From an uncultured Trichococcus sp. (GTDB lineage Bacteria > Bacillota > Bacilli > Lactobacillales > Aerococcaceae): a DNA stretch of 64,000 bases. This document shows, piece after piece, positions 55,449 to 64,000 of the stretch. A program made the translations under genes and the position numbers. Numbering within the stretch: position 1 is the first letter of the stretch; each line of letters begins with the position of its first letter. Below the pieces are notes generated by a model. That model made no database searches and was not told the origin of the DNA. It worked only from the letters and a program-made list of their open reading frames with translations. The stretch is from contig NZ_OY764015.1 in NCBI RefSeq assembly GCF_963667775.1, positions 2,965,001-3,029,000 of the forward strand, in the 5' to 3' direction.

Positions 55449-55931
55449 TCAAAGATACTCCGCCAGCATCGACCAAGCCTCCAGTTTCTCCGGCAGTGTT
55501 TTGACATGCTTGCCGCGCATCGGGCTGGTCGAGGGGAGCGGCAGGTAGACCAAGCCGGAGTCCTCATTCAGTCCGAAATGCTTTTTGTAGCTGCGGTAAG
55601 CTTTTCCGCCGTTGAAGGCGATGACCCTGATCTGGGGATGTTCGCGCAGCAGAGTCTTCAAGTCGTTCGGATGTTCCTCTTTGATGGCCGAATCGAGGCT
55701 ACCTTCGCGGTAACAGGAATGGATGACATCCCAGAGGGCGACATGATGTTTTTTCAGAAGCGAAAGGCGATCTTCGTAGGCCATCGGATCCTCTTCCCCG
55801 AGAAGGGAGAAAATGATTTCCCAGAAATGGTTCCTCGGGTTCCCGTAATAGTGCTGTGCTTCCAGCGACTTCGCGCCGGGCATCGATCCCAGAACCAGGA
55901 CCTTGGCATGCGGATCAATGACAGGTGCCAT
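55449..55931 (-). CDS. DNA-deoxyinosine glycosylase (UDG superfamily family 6)
   Basis: A 160-residue base-excision repair enzyme that removes hypoxanthine (deaminated adenine). Recognised by VLVLGSMPGAKSLEAQHYYGNPRNHFW-type motifs split as LGSMPGAKSLE and YYGNPRNHFWE, and by LPSTSPM near the C-terminus. ATG 55931 has no good ribosome site; the frame stays open upstream without a standard start codon, so the N-terminus is uncertain. Confidence 0.82.
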   Translation of the reverse strand: MAPVIDPHAKVLVLGSMPGAKSLEAQHYYGNPRNHFWEIIFSLLGEEDPMAYEDRLSLLKKHHVALWDVIHSCYREGSLDSAIKEEHPNDLKTLLREHPQIRVIAFNGGKAYRSYKKHFGLNEDSGLVYLPLPSTSPMRGKHVKTLPEKLEAWSMLAEYL

Positions 55932-56056
55932 CGAGTAAAGTTTGTCGGATTGTTTCAGTCGGAACGCATCCTTTCGAAGTTGATTTGTTTCTATTCTACC
56001 AAAACCGCGCCGGAGCGGGAAACATTCGAGCTTGTCAAAAAAATTAAATAAAACAG

Positions 56057-56085
56057 TTGACGGAAGGATAGCGATGCGTTAAAAT
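56057..56085 (+). promoter_or_regulatory. Promoter of the trp T-box unit
   Basis: TTGACG, a 17-nt spacer and TAAAAT, about 340 nt before trpD. Confidence 0.75.
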
Positions 56086-56091
56086 AATCCC

Positions 56092-56394
56092 AATATTAAG
56101 AAATCGTTAGAAAAATCATTTCCATCTAATGAAACCGATAATCAAGAGGAGTACGCATCATACCTTGTTTCCAGAGAGTCGCCGCCAGTGAGAGTGCGAT
56201 AGCGAAGGGGATGCCGAATGGACTTGAGAGGGTTGCCTTGAAAAGAGTAGGGGCAAACGGGGAACCTGATCCGTTAACAGACAGGCACATATGTTGGTAT
56301 GTGAACGAGTGGGCGATTATTATCGTCAATTTGGGTGGTATCGCAGGAGAATACAAGCTCTTGTCCCTTTAAAGGGGGACAAGGGCTTTTTTTG
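56092..56394 (+). promoter_or_regulatory. T-box leader with tryptophan specifier
   Basis: T-box riboswitch controlling the trp genes. Landmarks: AGAGAGTC, GCCAGTGAGAGTG, the specifier GCCGAATGGACTTGAG with TGG at 56219-56221, the core GGGTGGTATCGCAGG (56333-56347) and the terminator CTTGTCCC/GGGGACAAG followed by Ts (56359-56394). Low charged tRNA-Trp should open the antiterminator. Confidence 0.93.
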
Positions 56395-56421
56395 TACACA
56401 AAAAATGATGAGGTGAATGAA

Positions 56422-57489
56422 ATGCTAGAGATAAAAGAGACGAAACAGACCGAAGAAATTCTCCCGCAAGACAGCATGAAAGCCGCTATCGATAAACTAG
56501 TGAAAAAAGAAGAACTTTCCCCGCAATTGACGAGGACCATCATGCACCAGATCATGAGCGGTCAAGCTAGTCCGGTCCAGATCGCATCTTATCTGACTGC
56601 TATGCGCATGAAAGGCGAGACGGCCGGAGAAATCAGCGCTTCCGCTGAAGTGATGCGGGATTTTTCCAATAAAGTACGGACCAAGAAGACGGCATTGGAC
56701 ATCGTCGGAACCGGTGGCGATCAAGCCTTCACTTTCAATATCTCAACCGTCTCTTCCTTTGTTATCGCAGCCGCAGGGATCCCGGTGGCGAAACACGGTA
56801 ACCGCAGTTCCTCAAGCAAATGCGGCAGCGCGGATGTGCTGGAAGAACTAGGTGTGAACATCGAAGCCAGCGCGCAGCACAGCGAAACGATGCTGGAAGA
56901 ATTCGGGATGTGTTTCATGTATGCCCAAAAATATCATCCTTCAATGAAGCATGCGGCACCCGTCAGGAAAGAAATGGGCGTCCGGACGATCTTTAACGTC
57001 CTTGGGCCATTGGCGAATCCTGCCAATGCGAATATGCAATTGCTCGGTGTATACGATGTTGCGTTAGTGGACACGATGGCCGAGGTGCTGAACCAATTGC
57101 AGATGGAACGGGCGCTTGTCTTCGGCGGCAATGACGGTCTGGATGAAATCACTTTGACCACAACATCGGAAGTCGCGGAGCTGCGCGACGGCAAGGTCAC
57201 CCACTTCACGTTCGATCCGAAAGACTATGGTTTCGAGTACTGCACGAGCGAAGATCTCGTAGGCGGTGAACCATCTGAGAATGCCGCAATCGCCTTGGCT
57301 ATCTTAAGTGGCGAAAAAGGACCAAAGCGCGATACCGTGCTTTTGAACGCCGGTATGGCCATCTATTTGGCCAATGACGATTACACGATCGCTGACGGCA
57401 TCAAGCGCGCTGCTGAATTGATCGACAGCGGAGCGGCACTTGGGAAATTAAAGCAATTCATCACTGCATCACAGGAGGCGACAAAATGA
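56422..57489 (+). CDS. trpD: Anthranilate phosphoribosyltransferase
   Basis: Second step of tryptophan synthesis from chorismate: joins anthranilate to PRPP. The PRPP loop is DIVGTGGDQAFTFNIST, followed by the KHGNRSSSSKCGSAD segment typical of TrpD. About 355 residues. The frame begins at 56335, but that part is the T-box terminator; GAGGTG precedes ATG 56422. It is the first gene of the operon: no trpE or trpG lies between the T-box and trpD. Confidence 0.95.
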   Translation: MLEIKETKQTEEILPQDSMKAAIDKLVKKEELSPQLTRTIMHQIMSGQASPVQIASYLTAMRMKGETAGEISASAEVMRDFSNKVRTKKTALDIVGTGGDQAFTFNISTVSSFVIAAAGIPVAKHGNRSSSSKCGSADVLEELGVNIEASAQHSETMLEEFGMCFMYAQKYHPSMKHAAPVRKEMGVRTIFNVLGPLANPANANMQLLGVYDVALVDTMAEVLNQLQMERALVFGGNDGLDEITLTTTSEVAELRDGKVTHFTFDPKDYGFEYCTSEDLVGGEPSENAAIALAILSGEKGPKRDTVLLNAGMAIYLANDDYTIADGIKRAAELIDSGAALGKLKQFITASQEATK

Positions 57490-58268
57490 TATTGGACGAC
57501 ATCATAGCAGCGACAAAGATACGGGTGGAAAAAGCCAAACAGGCCATCCCACTGGAAGAAATGAAGCAAGCCGCCTTGGCGTTGCCGATCAATCGGGATT
57601 TCCCATTCCAAAAGGCGCTCTCCGGAGACGGGATCCGCTTCATCTGCGAATGCAAGAAGGCATCCCCTTCGAAAGGCGTGATTGTGGAAGATTTCCCTTA
57701 CCTCGAAATCGCCAAGGCCTACGAAGCAGCAGGTGCATCCGCAATCTCGGTATTGACGGAGCCCGATTTTTTCCGAGGCGAAAATCGCTTCCTGACGGAA
57801 ATAAAACAGGCCGTATCTCTTCCGGTCATCCGCAAAGATTTCATCATCGACGCCTACCAGATCTATGAGGCGAAGGTCATCGGCGCGGATGCGGTGCTGT
57901 TGATCGCGACCATCCTGACGGAAAAAGAGTTGGACGCCTTCCAGCGCTTGGCCCACGAACTGGGGCTTTCGGCCCTGGTGGAGGCACACACCGAAGAAGA
58001 GCTCCTGAAAGCGTTGCGGACGAATCCGAAAATCGTCGGTGTCAACAACCGCGATCTGAAGACTTTCAAAGTGGACATCCAGCAGTCCATCAGGCTGCGC
58101 GCGCTGGTGCCGGATGATATCCTTTTCGTGGCCGAAAGCGGCATTTCGGAAAGGCAGCAAGTCATCGAATTGGAAGAGGGCAACGTCGATGCCATCCTGA
58201 TCGGCGAAACGATGATGGTCTCGCCGGACAAAAAAGGCATGCTCGATCGCCTGCGGGGAATCGGCTGA
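57486..58268 (+). CDS. trpC: Indole-3-glycerol phosphate synthase
   Basis: Fourth step of the pathway. A 260-residue TIM barrel with catalytic Lys/Glu motifs CECKKASPSKG, VLTEPDFFRG and VIRKDFIID, and the phosphate-binding loop VAESGIS. It overlaps trpD by 4 nt and touches trpF by 1 nt. Confidence 0.95.
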   Translation: MILDDIIAATKIRVEKAKQAIPLEEMKQAALALPINRDFPFQKALSGDGIRFICECKKASPSKGVIVEDFPYLEIAKAYEAAGASAISVLTEPDFFRGENRFLTEIKQAVSLPVIRKDFIIDAYQIYEAKVIGADAVLLIATILTEKELDAFQRLAHELGLSALVEAHTEEELLKALRTNPKIVGVNNRDLKTFKVDIQQSIRLRALVPDDILFVAESGISERQQVIELEEGNVDAILIGETMMVSPDKKGMLDRLRGIG

Positions 58269-58875
58269 TGACCAAGGTGAAAATCTGCGGCCTGAAGCGC
58301 GTCGAGGATGCCGAAATGCTGAACGAGCTGAACCCGGATTTTGCGGGCTTCATTTTCGCCCCCAGCAAGCGCCAGATTTCGTTGGAGCAGGCGCTGAAGA
58401 TCAGGGCAGCTCTGGATGAAGCCATTCCGGCAGTCGGCGTTTTCGTCAACGAACCGATTGAAAACATCGTCACCATTGTGGAAAGTCGAGCGATCCAAAT
58501 CGTGCAGCTCCACGGCGATGAGGATGATAATTATATAGAAGAGTTGGGCAAGCGGATCACGCTTCCGATCATCAAAGCGGTCGCGGTCAAGGACGCCGCT
58601 GATGTCAAGAAGGAATACGCTGCCGATATCCTCCTCTATGACACGTACCAGAGCGGCGTGGCTGGCGGGACCGGAAAGACATTCAACTGGGACTTGCTGA
58701 AAGAAGCCACGCACCCATTCTTCCTGGCGGGAGGCCTGCATGCAGGCAACCTCGAAGCGGCCATCCGACAGGTGCAGCCATACGCAGTGGACATCTCGAG
58801 CGGTGTCGAAACGGACGGCGTGAAGGATTTTGAAAAAATCAGAGCAGTAATGGAAATCATTGGGAGGTCAATAAA

Positions 58876-58879
<4 letters not shown>
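58268..58879 (+). CDS. trpF: Phosphoribosylanthranilate isomerase
   Basis: Third step, an Amadori rearrangement. A 203-residue TIM barrel that begins [14 protein letters not shown] with catalytic Cys6; the general acid Asp lies in LLYDTYQSG (D in LLYD), followed by phosphate loops FLAGGL and [13 protein letters not shown] overlap with trpC and a 4-nt overlap with trpB. Confidence 0.95.
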
Positions 58880-60049
<1,170 letters not shown>

Positions 60050-60057
<8 letters not shown>

Positions 60058-60835
60058 GATCACAGCTGCCTTCAAGCACAAGGCATTCATACCTTTCGTG
60101 ACGGCGGGGGATCCAGACTTGGAAACAACGAAGGCAATCATCAGGGAAATCGTTGCGAATGGAGCGGACATCGTCGAAATCGGCATCCCGTTCTCCGATC
60201 CGGTTGCGGAAGGTCCTGCCATCCAAAAAGCCGATGAGCGAGCTTTGGCGAACGGCATCAATACGGACGATATTTTCCAGATGGTGGCTGAATTGCGCAC
60301 CGAAATCGATACGCCTTTCGTCTTCATGACCTACATCAACCCGGTGTTCGTCTATGGCATCGATAAATTCATGGCGCGCTGCAAAGAGACCGGCATCGAT
60401 GGTGTCATCATCCCGGACGTTCCGTTCGAAGAGAAGGGCTTCATCCAGGAAGCCTGCCGGAAACATGGCATCACTTACATTTCCATGGTGGCACCTTCCT
60501 CTGCGGAACGGATCGCCATGATCGCCAAGGAAGCGGAGGGTTTCCTGTATGTCGTTTCTTCTTTGGGAGTCACCGGCGTCCGCAGCGATATCACGACCGA
60601 TATCGGCAGCATGCTGGCCGAAATCCGCAAAATCAGCGACATCCCTTGCGCCATCGGCTTCGGGATCTCAAACGCGCAACAAGCCAAAGCGATGAGCGAA
60701 GTTGGGGATGGCGTCATCATCGGTTCGGCGATCATCAACATCATGGAAAAATATGGGAAAGATTCGCCCAAACCGGTAGGAGCTTTCGTAGCGGAAATGG
60801 TGGGGGCCATCCGCAGCGGCACACCATCCGCCTGA
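60050..60835 (+). CDS. trpA: Tryptophan synthase alpha chain
   Basis: Splits indole-3-glycerol phosphate and channels indole to TrpB. A 261-residue TIM barrel with catalytic Glu in [15 protein letters not shown] and Asp in [14 protein letters not shown] is the phosphate loop. The frame opens upstream in trpB, but [16 protein letters not shown] is the normal beginning. Last gene of the operon. Confidence 0.96.
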
Positions 60836-60848
60836 CAATTACGTTTTT

Positions 60849-60900
60849 GAGCAAGCAGAAAAGGTCCTGCATAATGACAGAACCTCACTGCTTGCTTTTT
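60849..60900 (+). terminator. Terminator of the trp operon
   Basis: GAGCAAGCAG pairs with CTGCTTGCTTTTT, with an inner AGGT/ACCT pair. The right arm is made of the last codons of the convergent NRDE gene. Confidence 0.85.
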
Positions 60901-61676
60901 GTGTGTTTCGGCTGTTCCAATTGAAAGCTGAAGCGGACATCACTGCTGGTCCCGTCCGGCAGGTAAGATCTATCCACAAAAGTCACCCGGTTGGAATGGT
61001 CGATGATGATCAGCGTGGTGGAGCGGGTGCCATAGCGTTCCGTTCGGATGAAATTGGCGGAGACGGCACGCAAAATCGGCAACGGCAGCGCCAAATCAGG
61101 CAGTTGGTCATCCGGAGGGGGTGTCCGATCCGCCATGATGCGGAAGATGGCTTCTTCGTCCAGCGTTGCTGAACCAGTCAGTTCGGCCATCACCGCTTTT
61201 GTACGGGTTACTTTCGGCCACGGCGTATCAAGCGTGGCATTGCTGACGGCATGATTGCCTGCTTGATTGATGCGGATTTCGTCCAATATGTTGTTGTAAT
61301 GATGGAGACTGTCGCTCGAGCCGACAATCAGGTTGAAACCGTTGTAGTCGGTCCGCTGCTGCCTGACTTGCTCCAAATATTCGTTGGGACCCATGCTGCC
61401 GGTCAAGAAATCCATCACCAGGTTGCCGCGGGACAGTTTTTTGTCCGATTCCTGATCGGTCGTCAGATAGCTGTTGGTCACAGCGGCGATCCTGCCTTTT
61501 TTGGTGATCCCAAGCCAAGTGCCGCGAGCGGTCAAATCTTTCCCCGCCAACAAATCGGGATATTCCGGCCAGAAGTGCGCAGGCAAGGATGGCCGGTCAT
61601 ATTGCTCGTCCCGATTGGCCACGAGCACCAATTTGTAGGTTGCGTGTTGACCGAGTTGCAGTGAAATCAGGCACAT
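60885..61676 (-). CDS. NRDE family protein (TANGO2-like)
   Basis: A 263-residue cytoplasmic protein beginning MCLISLQL with Cys2, and with the naming motif ANRDEQYDRPS (about residues 20-30) and GTWLGITKKGRIAAVTN. The fold belongs to the Ntn-hydrolase group; TANGO2 has been linked to haem and lipid handling, but the bacterial role is unknown. GGGGGAA precedes the ATG. Confidence 0.88.
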   Translation of the reverse strand: MCLISLQLGQHATYKLVLVANRDEQYDRPSLPAHFWPEYPDLLAGKDLTARGTWLGITKKGRIAAVTNSYLTTDQESDKKLSRGNLVMDFLTGSMGPNEYLEQVRQQRTDYNGFNLIVGSSDSLHHYNNILDEIRINQAGNHAVSNATLDTPWPKVTRTKAVMAELTGSATLDEEAIFRIMADRTPPPDDQLPDLALPLPILRAVSANFIRTERYGTRSTTLIIIDHSNRVTFVDRSYLPDGTSSDVRFSFQLEQPKHTKSKQ

Positions 61677-61905
61677 AGTTATTCCCCCAGTAAGATGATC
61701 TTGTTTTCAACAGTATAACACGCAGCTGGCGCTAGGCTGAAGTGAAGAAACCTCGTTGGGGCAAGAGCTTCTTTAGGCTGCTCGAACACTAGTGCCAAAT
61801 TTCAAAACGCGTTGGATTTGAGCTATAATAAAGATAACAGTAACGTCAACAGGCCAATCGGAATTGCAACGACAGGATCATCACTATTTGAAGGAGTTGT
61901 TCAGG

Positions 61906-62628
61906 ATGCTAAAGGGTAGAAAAAAATATTGGACAGTCTTGCTGGTCAGCCTTTTTCTGGCAAGTTGCAACCAAACACAGGAAACAGCTGAAGAAGAAAG
62001 TTCATCGCAAACGACAGCGCAGAGCAGTTCGACAGCAAAGACCGCGAGTAGCGAAACGGAAGAATCCGCGGGTGAATCCACTGAAATAGGGGATCGTCTC
62101 GGCAAACTCTCAAAAGGCTACATCGATATCATGGAAAGCGGCACTTACTATATGTCTTTCCGCTCCACTGCAACATTTGAAGGCGAAGTGATGGAATCCG
62201 AAACGGCGATGGCCATTTCAGGTGAAAAGACATCGATCCACTCCACATCATCCGAAATGGACACAACCCTCTTGATGATGGAAGACAACACCTATATGAT
62301 CGACCATATCAGCAAAATGGTGATGGTCCTGCCTGTGTCTGTTACGGAAGACGAGGCTGCGGTGCCGGAAATACCGGAATCAGGCGAGCCGGTCGAAGTG
62401 GATGGCATCGAATATATCGGCAGCGGCGAGGAAGATGGGTTGATTTACGAGGAATATCGTGCGGAGAGCGGAACGCAGATTTTCTATTATTTTGATGGCT
62501 CCGATCTGAAGAAAATCAAGACGATCGATGAAGGGTTTGAATCGGTCATGGAAATTCTGGAATTGTCCGGCAACATTCCGGAGGATGCTTTTGAAATACC
62601 AACGGATTATCAGCAACTATCGTTCTGA
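61906..62628 (+). CDS. Putative lipoprotein
   Basis: 240 residues. A lipoprotein signal peptide ends with LFLASC (Cys21 is the lipid-carrying residue). A Ser/Thr/Glu-rich linker (about 25-60) precedes a domain of repeated beta-type strands (about 65-235) that resembles LppX/LolA-like or DUF4412-type folds only loosely; I cannot assign it. AAGGAG is 9 nt before ATG 61906. It is 46 nt upstream of the antiporter gene and may share its transcript. Confidence 0.78.
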   Translation: MLKGRKKYWTVLLVSLFLASCNQTQETAEEESSSQTTAQSSSTAKTASSETEESAGESTEIGDRLGKLSKGYIDIMESGTYYMSFRSTATFEGEVMESETAMAISGEKTSIHSTSSEMDTTLLMMEDNTYMIDHISKMVMVLPVSVTEDEAAVPEIPESGEPVEVDGIEYIGSGEEDGLIYEEYRAESGTQIFYYFDGSDLKKIKTIDEGFESVMEILELSGNIPEDAFEIPTDYQQLSF

Positions 62629-62674
62629 TTTGGATTAGCGCACAATCAATTTTTATCAAAGGGAGTGGAGGACT

Positions 62675-63670
62675 ATGCAATTGCTGTTGGAGCAAATGAA
62701 CGGATATGTGCTGGCGGCAGTACTTGTCCTCTGCATTTGGGTGCTGTCCAAGGCGACGGATATTTTGGTCGATGAAGCCATTTCGCTGTCTTTGGAGTGG
62801 GGGATGTCAGAACTGGTGATAGGCGCCACGATTGTTTCTTTGGGAACTTCGCTGCCGGAATTGGCGGTATCGATTTCCTCGTCCATGAAGGGCAACGGAA
62901 TTCTGGCTTTGGGGAATGTCGTTGGATCGACATTCGTGAATACCAGCTTCATTTTGGGGGTCGGCGCACTTTACGGAAGCATACCTGTCAACCGGAAAAC
63001 TGCTCATAAACACAGTGTTTTGTCGGTGCTTTCGCTCTTGTTGATACTCTCATCGTTGCCGATTTTTCATGCGGATGGACAAGGCAAGATACCGCAGTGG
63101 CTAGGTCTTGTCTTCCTAGTGTTGACTCCCGTTTACTTCTATTGGACGGTGAGGGAGGGGAAGCTGTACGGTGATGAGGCTATCATAGAAGAAGACAAGG
63201 AAAAAGGCATGCCGATTCTGATCAAATTGACAAAGTTGCTCGTCAGCGCGGTTTTTGTTATTGCGAGTGCTTCTGTACTGGTAAGTACGGTGGAAATCGG
63301 TGCTGCCCGAATCGGTATCCCAGATTCGGTCATCGCATCCACGGTCGTAGCCTTCGGGACCGGATTGCCGGAAATAAGCACAACCATCGTTTCCGTGAAA
63401 AAAGGCTACGGTGCTCTGGCGATGGGGAATATCATGGGTTCCAACCTACTGAACACTTTGCTCGTTCTTGGCGTGGCATTAGGATTTTCTCCTGGAGGAA
63501 TGGTCGTCAGTCCGGATTTCTACCAGATCCATTTCCCGGCTTTGGCTATTTTGCTGGCAGTTTTGGGATACTTTTCCTACAACAACAAAAGGGATGCCAT
63601 CAGCAGAAAAGAAGGGCGGATCTTGATAGTGTTCTATCTCGTGTATCTGATAGGAAACTATTTTCTGTAG
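62675..63670 (+). CDS. CaCA family Na+/Ca2+ exchanger-like protein
   Basis: A 331-residue antiporter with ten or so membrane helices in two halves. Each half carries an alpha repeat: GATIVSLGTSLPELAVS with GNVVGSTFVN, and ASTVVAFGTGLPEISTT with GNIMGSNLLN, whose Glu and Asn/Ser residues form the cation sites. An acidic/basic cytoplasmic loop (AIIEEDKEKG) separates the halves. This is the YrbG/NCX_Mj type. GGGAGTGGAGG precedes the ATG. The structured repeat begins 1 nt after its stop. Confidence 0.92.
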   Translation: MQLLLEQMNGYVLAAVLVLCIWVLSKATDILVDEAISLSLEWGMSELVIGATIVSLGTSLPELAVSISSSMKGNGILALGNVVGSTFVNTSFILGVGALYGSIPVNRKTAHKHSVLSVLSLLLILSSLPIFHADGQGKIPQWLGLVFLVLTPVYFYWTVREGKLYGDEAIIEEDKEKGMPILIKLTKLLVSAVFVIASASVLVSTVEIGAARIGIPDSVIASTVVAFGTGLPEISTTIVSVKKGYGALAMGNIMGSNLLNTLLVLGVALGFSPGGMVVSPDFYQIHFPALAILLAVLGYFSYNNKRDAISRKEGRILIVFYLVYLIGNYFL

Positions 63671-63671
63671 T

Positions 63672-63853
63672 AAGAAAAGCTGAACGGGTTCGTTCAGCCC
63701 TGAAAGAAATTTAGGAAATCTGTCCGACTGAGCATCGAAGAGCGCAATAGGACAGATTTATCTAATTTCCGAAGGGCTAACCCGTGAAGCTGGACATCAT
63801 TTTAGGTGCATGAAACATTTTGCAAACTTGTGAAACACCTACGGTGATGCACT
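63672..63853 (+). repeat. Structured intergenic repeat, about 180 nt, copy 2
   Basis: Same element as 4317-4500, here on the + strand and beginning AAGAAAAGC 1 nt after the antiporter stop. In this copy the upper stem is AAATCTGTCC with GGACAGATTT, fully paired; copy 1 has C-G and wobble pairs at the differing positions. The start also allows a local TGAAC/GTTCA hairpin. The distal part is bounded by ATGCA-type inverted ends (GTGCAT at 63808-63813, ATGCAC at 63847-63852). Confidence 0.85.
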
Positions 63854-63890
63854 TTTCACTCTGGAAAATTTTATAAATTCCTATATGTCA

Positions 63891-63930
63891 AAAAAAGGTT
63901 CGCGATCCCCTCGGGGTCACGAACCTTTTT
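63891..63930. terminator. Bidirectional terminator at the right edge
   Basis: AAAAAAGGTTCGCGATCCCC pairs with GGGGTCACGAACCTTTTT, T runs on both strands. It lies between convergent genes. Confidence 0.9.
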
Positions 63931-63932
63931 GA

Positions 63933-64000
63933 TTATCGTTCTTCTTTATCGCTTTCGTTATCCGGGACATCCCGGGCCACATCAACAGTCGCGAAATCTT
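63933..64000 (-). CDS. C-terminal end of an unidentified protein (cut by window)
   Basis: On the minus strand a frame enters from the right edge and ends at a TAA (63933-63935) 3 nt after the terminator stem. The 22 visible residues are charged and hydrophilic (DFATVDVARD, ending NESDKEER). They are too few to name a family. Confidence 0.55.
   Translation of the reverse strand, partial: DFATVDVARDVPDNESDKEER

Noticed and set aside
56335-56421. N-terminal extension of trpD
   Set aside because: It runs through the T-box core and terminator, so it is leader RNA rather than coding sequence.

Overview
The window looks like chromosome from a low-to-moderate GC lactic-acid-type Firmicute. Carnobacteriaceae, and Trichococcus in particular, is my best guess; this is inference from gene content, since no rRNA is present. 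The signs are consensus Gram-positive promoters (TTGACA-17-TATAAT type), strong GGAGG ribosome sites, T-box leaders, cre-like CcpA boxes, a PTS/6-phospho-beta-glucosidase pair, acetolactate decarboxylase, and a lipoprotein with a Gram-positive-style lipobox. There are no tRNA or rRNA genes, CRISPR arrays, transposases or prophage genes.

Layout. 1-5.5 kb: the 3' end of a DbpA-type RNA helicase, then a selenium island in which tRNA 2-selenouridine synthase (mnmH, +) converges on selD-yedF-DUF3343-cysteine desulfurase homologue (-). 5.8-9.8 kb: RecQ and a secreted L,D-transpeptidase with six ChW-like repeats. 10.0-16.6 kb: a complete N-type ATPase operon in the order atpDCQRBEFAG. 16.7-25.1 kb: asparaginase, a small membrane protein, a MarR plus heterodimeric ABC exporter cassette, thioredoxin, acetolactate decarboxylase and 1-phosphofructokinase. 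25.2-33.3 kb: Na/phosphate symporter, a TPR plus tandem CbbX-type AAA+ protein, DegV, RlmN and small proteins. 33.6-38.7 kb: a molybdenum hydroxylase operon (MocA-like transferase, Mo, Fe-S and FAD subunits, an unknown membrane protein, a P-loop NTPase). 39.0-44.5 kb: an AT-rich beta-glucoside island (PTS EIIBC, 6-phospho-beta-glucosidase, AraC-GH39 regulator). 44.6-50.5 kb: a pseudouridine synthase, a YjbR protein and a second MarR-ABC-ABC cassette. 50.6-53.5 kb: an AT-rich GPH symporter plus divergent creatininase-family unit. 53.6-60.8 kb: two T-box-controlled amino-acid units, metY (specifier ATG) and trpDCFBA (specifier TGG, without trpE/trpG). 60.9-64 kb: NRDE protein, lipoprotein, CaCA antiporter and the edge of a further gene.

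How genes work together. SelD supplies selenophosphate, certainly usable by MnmH and possibly also by a Se-dependent form of the molybdenum hydroxylase; the YedF, DUF3343 and desulfurase-like proteins probably deliver selenium. The N-ATPase, the Na/Pi symporter, the CaCA exchanger and the GPH symporter together suggest active ion cycling. Several catabolic units carry cre-like boxes.

The least explained signals are: (i) a roughly 180-nt structured repeat, present twice, each copy starting 1-2 nt after a stop codon in the same orientation, with compensatory base changes in one stem; (ii) a membrane protein/P-loop NTPase pair at the end of the molybdenum hydroxylase operon; (iii) a TPR protein with two CbbX-type AAA domains; (iv) a GH39-like regulator that has lost its acid/base motif; and (v) a small reading frame with a ribosome site but no standard start. 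All calls come from reading the sequence; no database search was possible.
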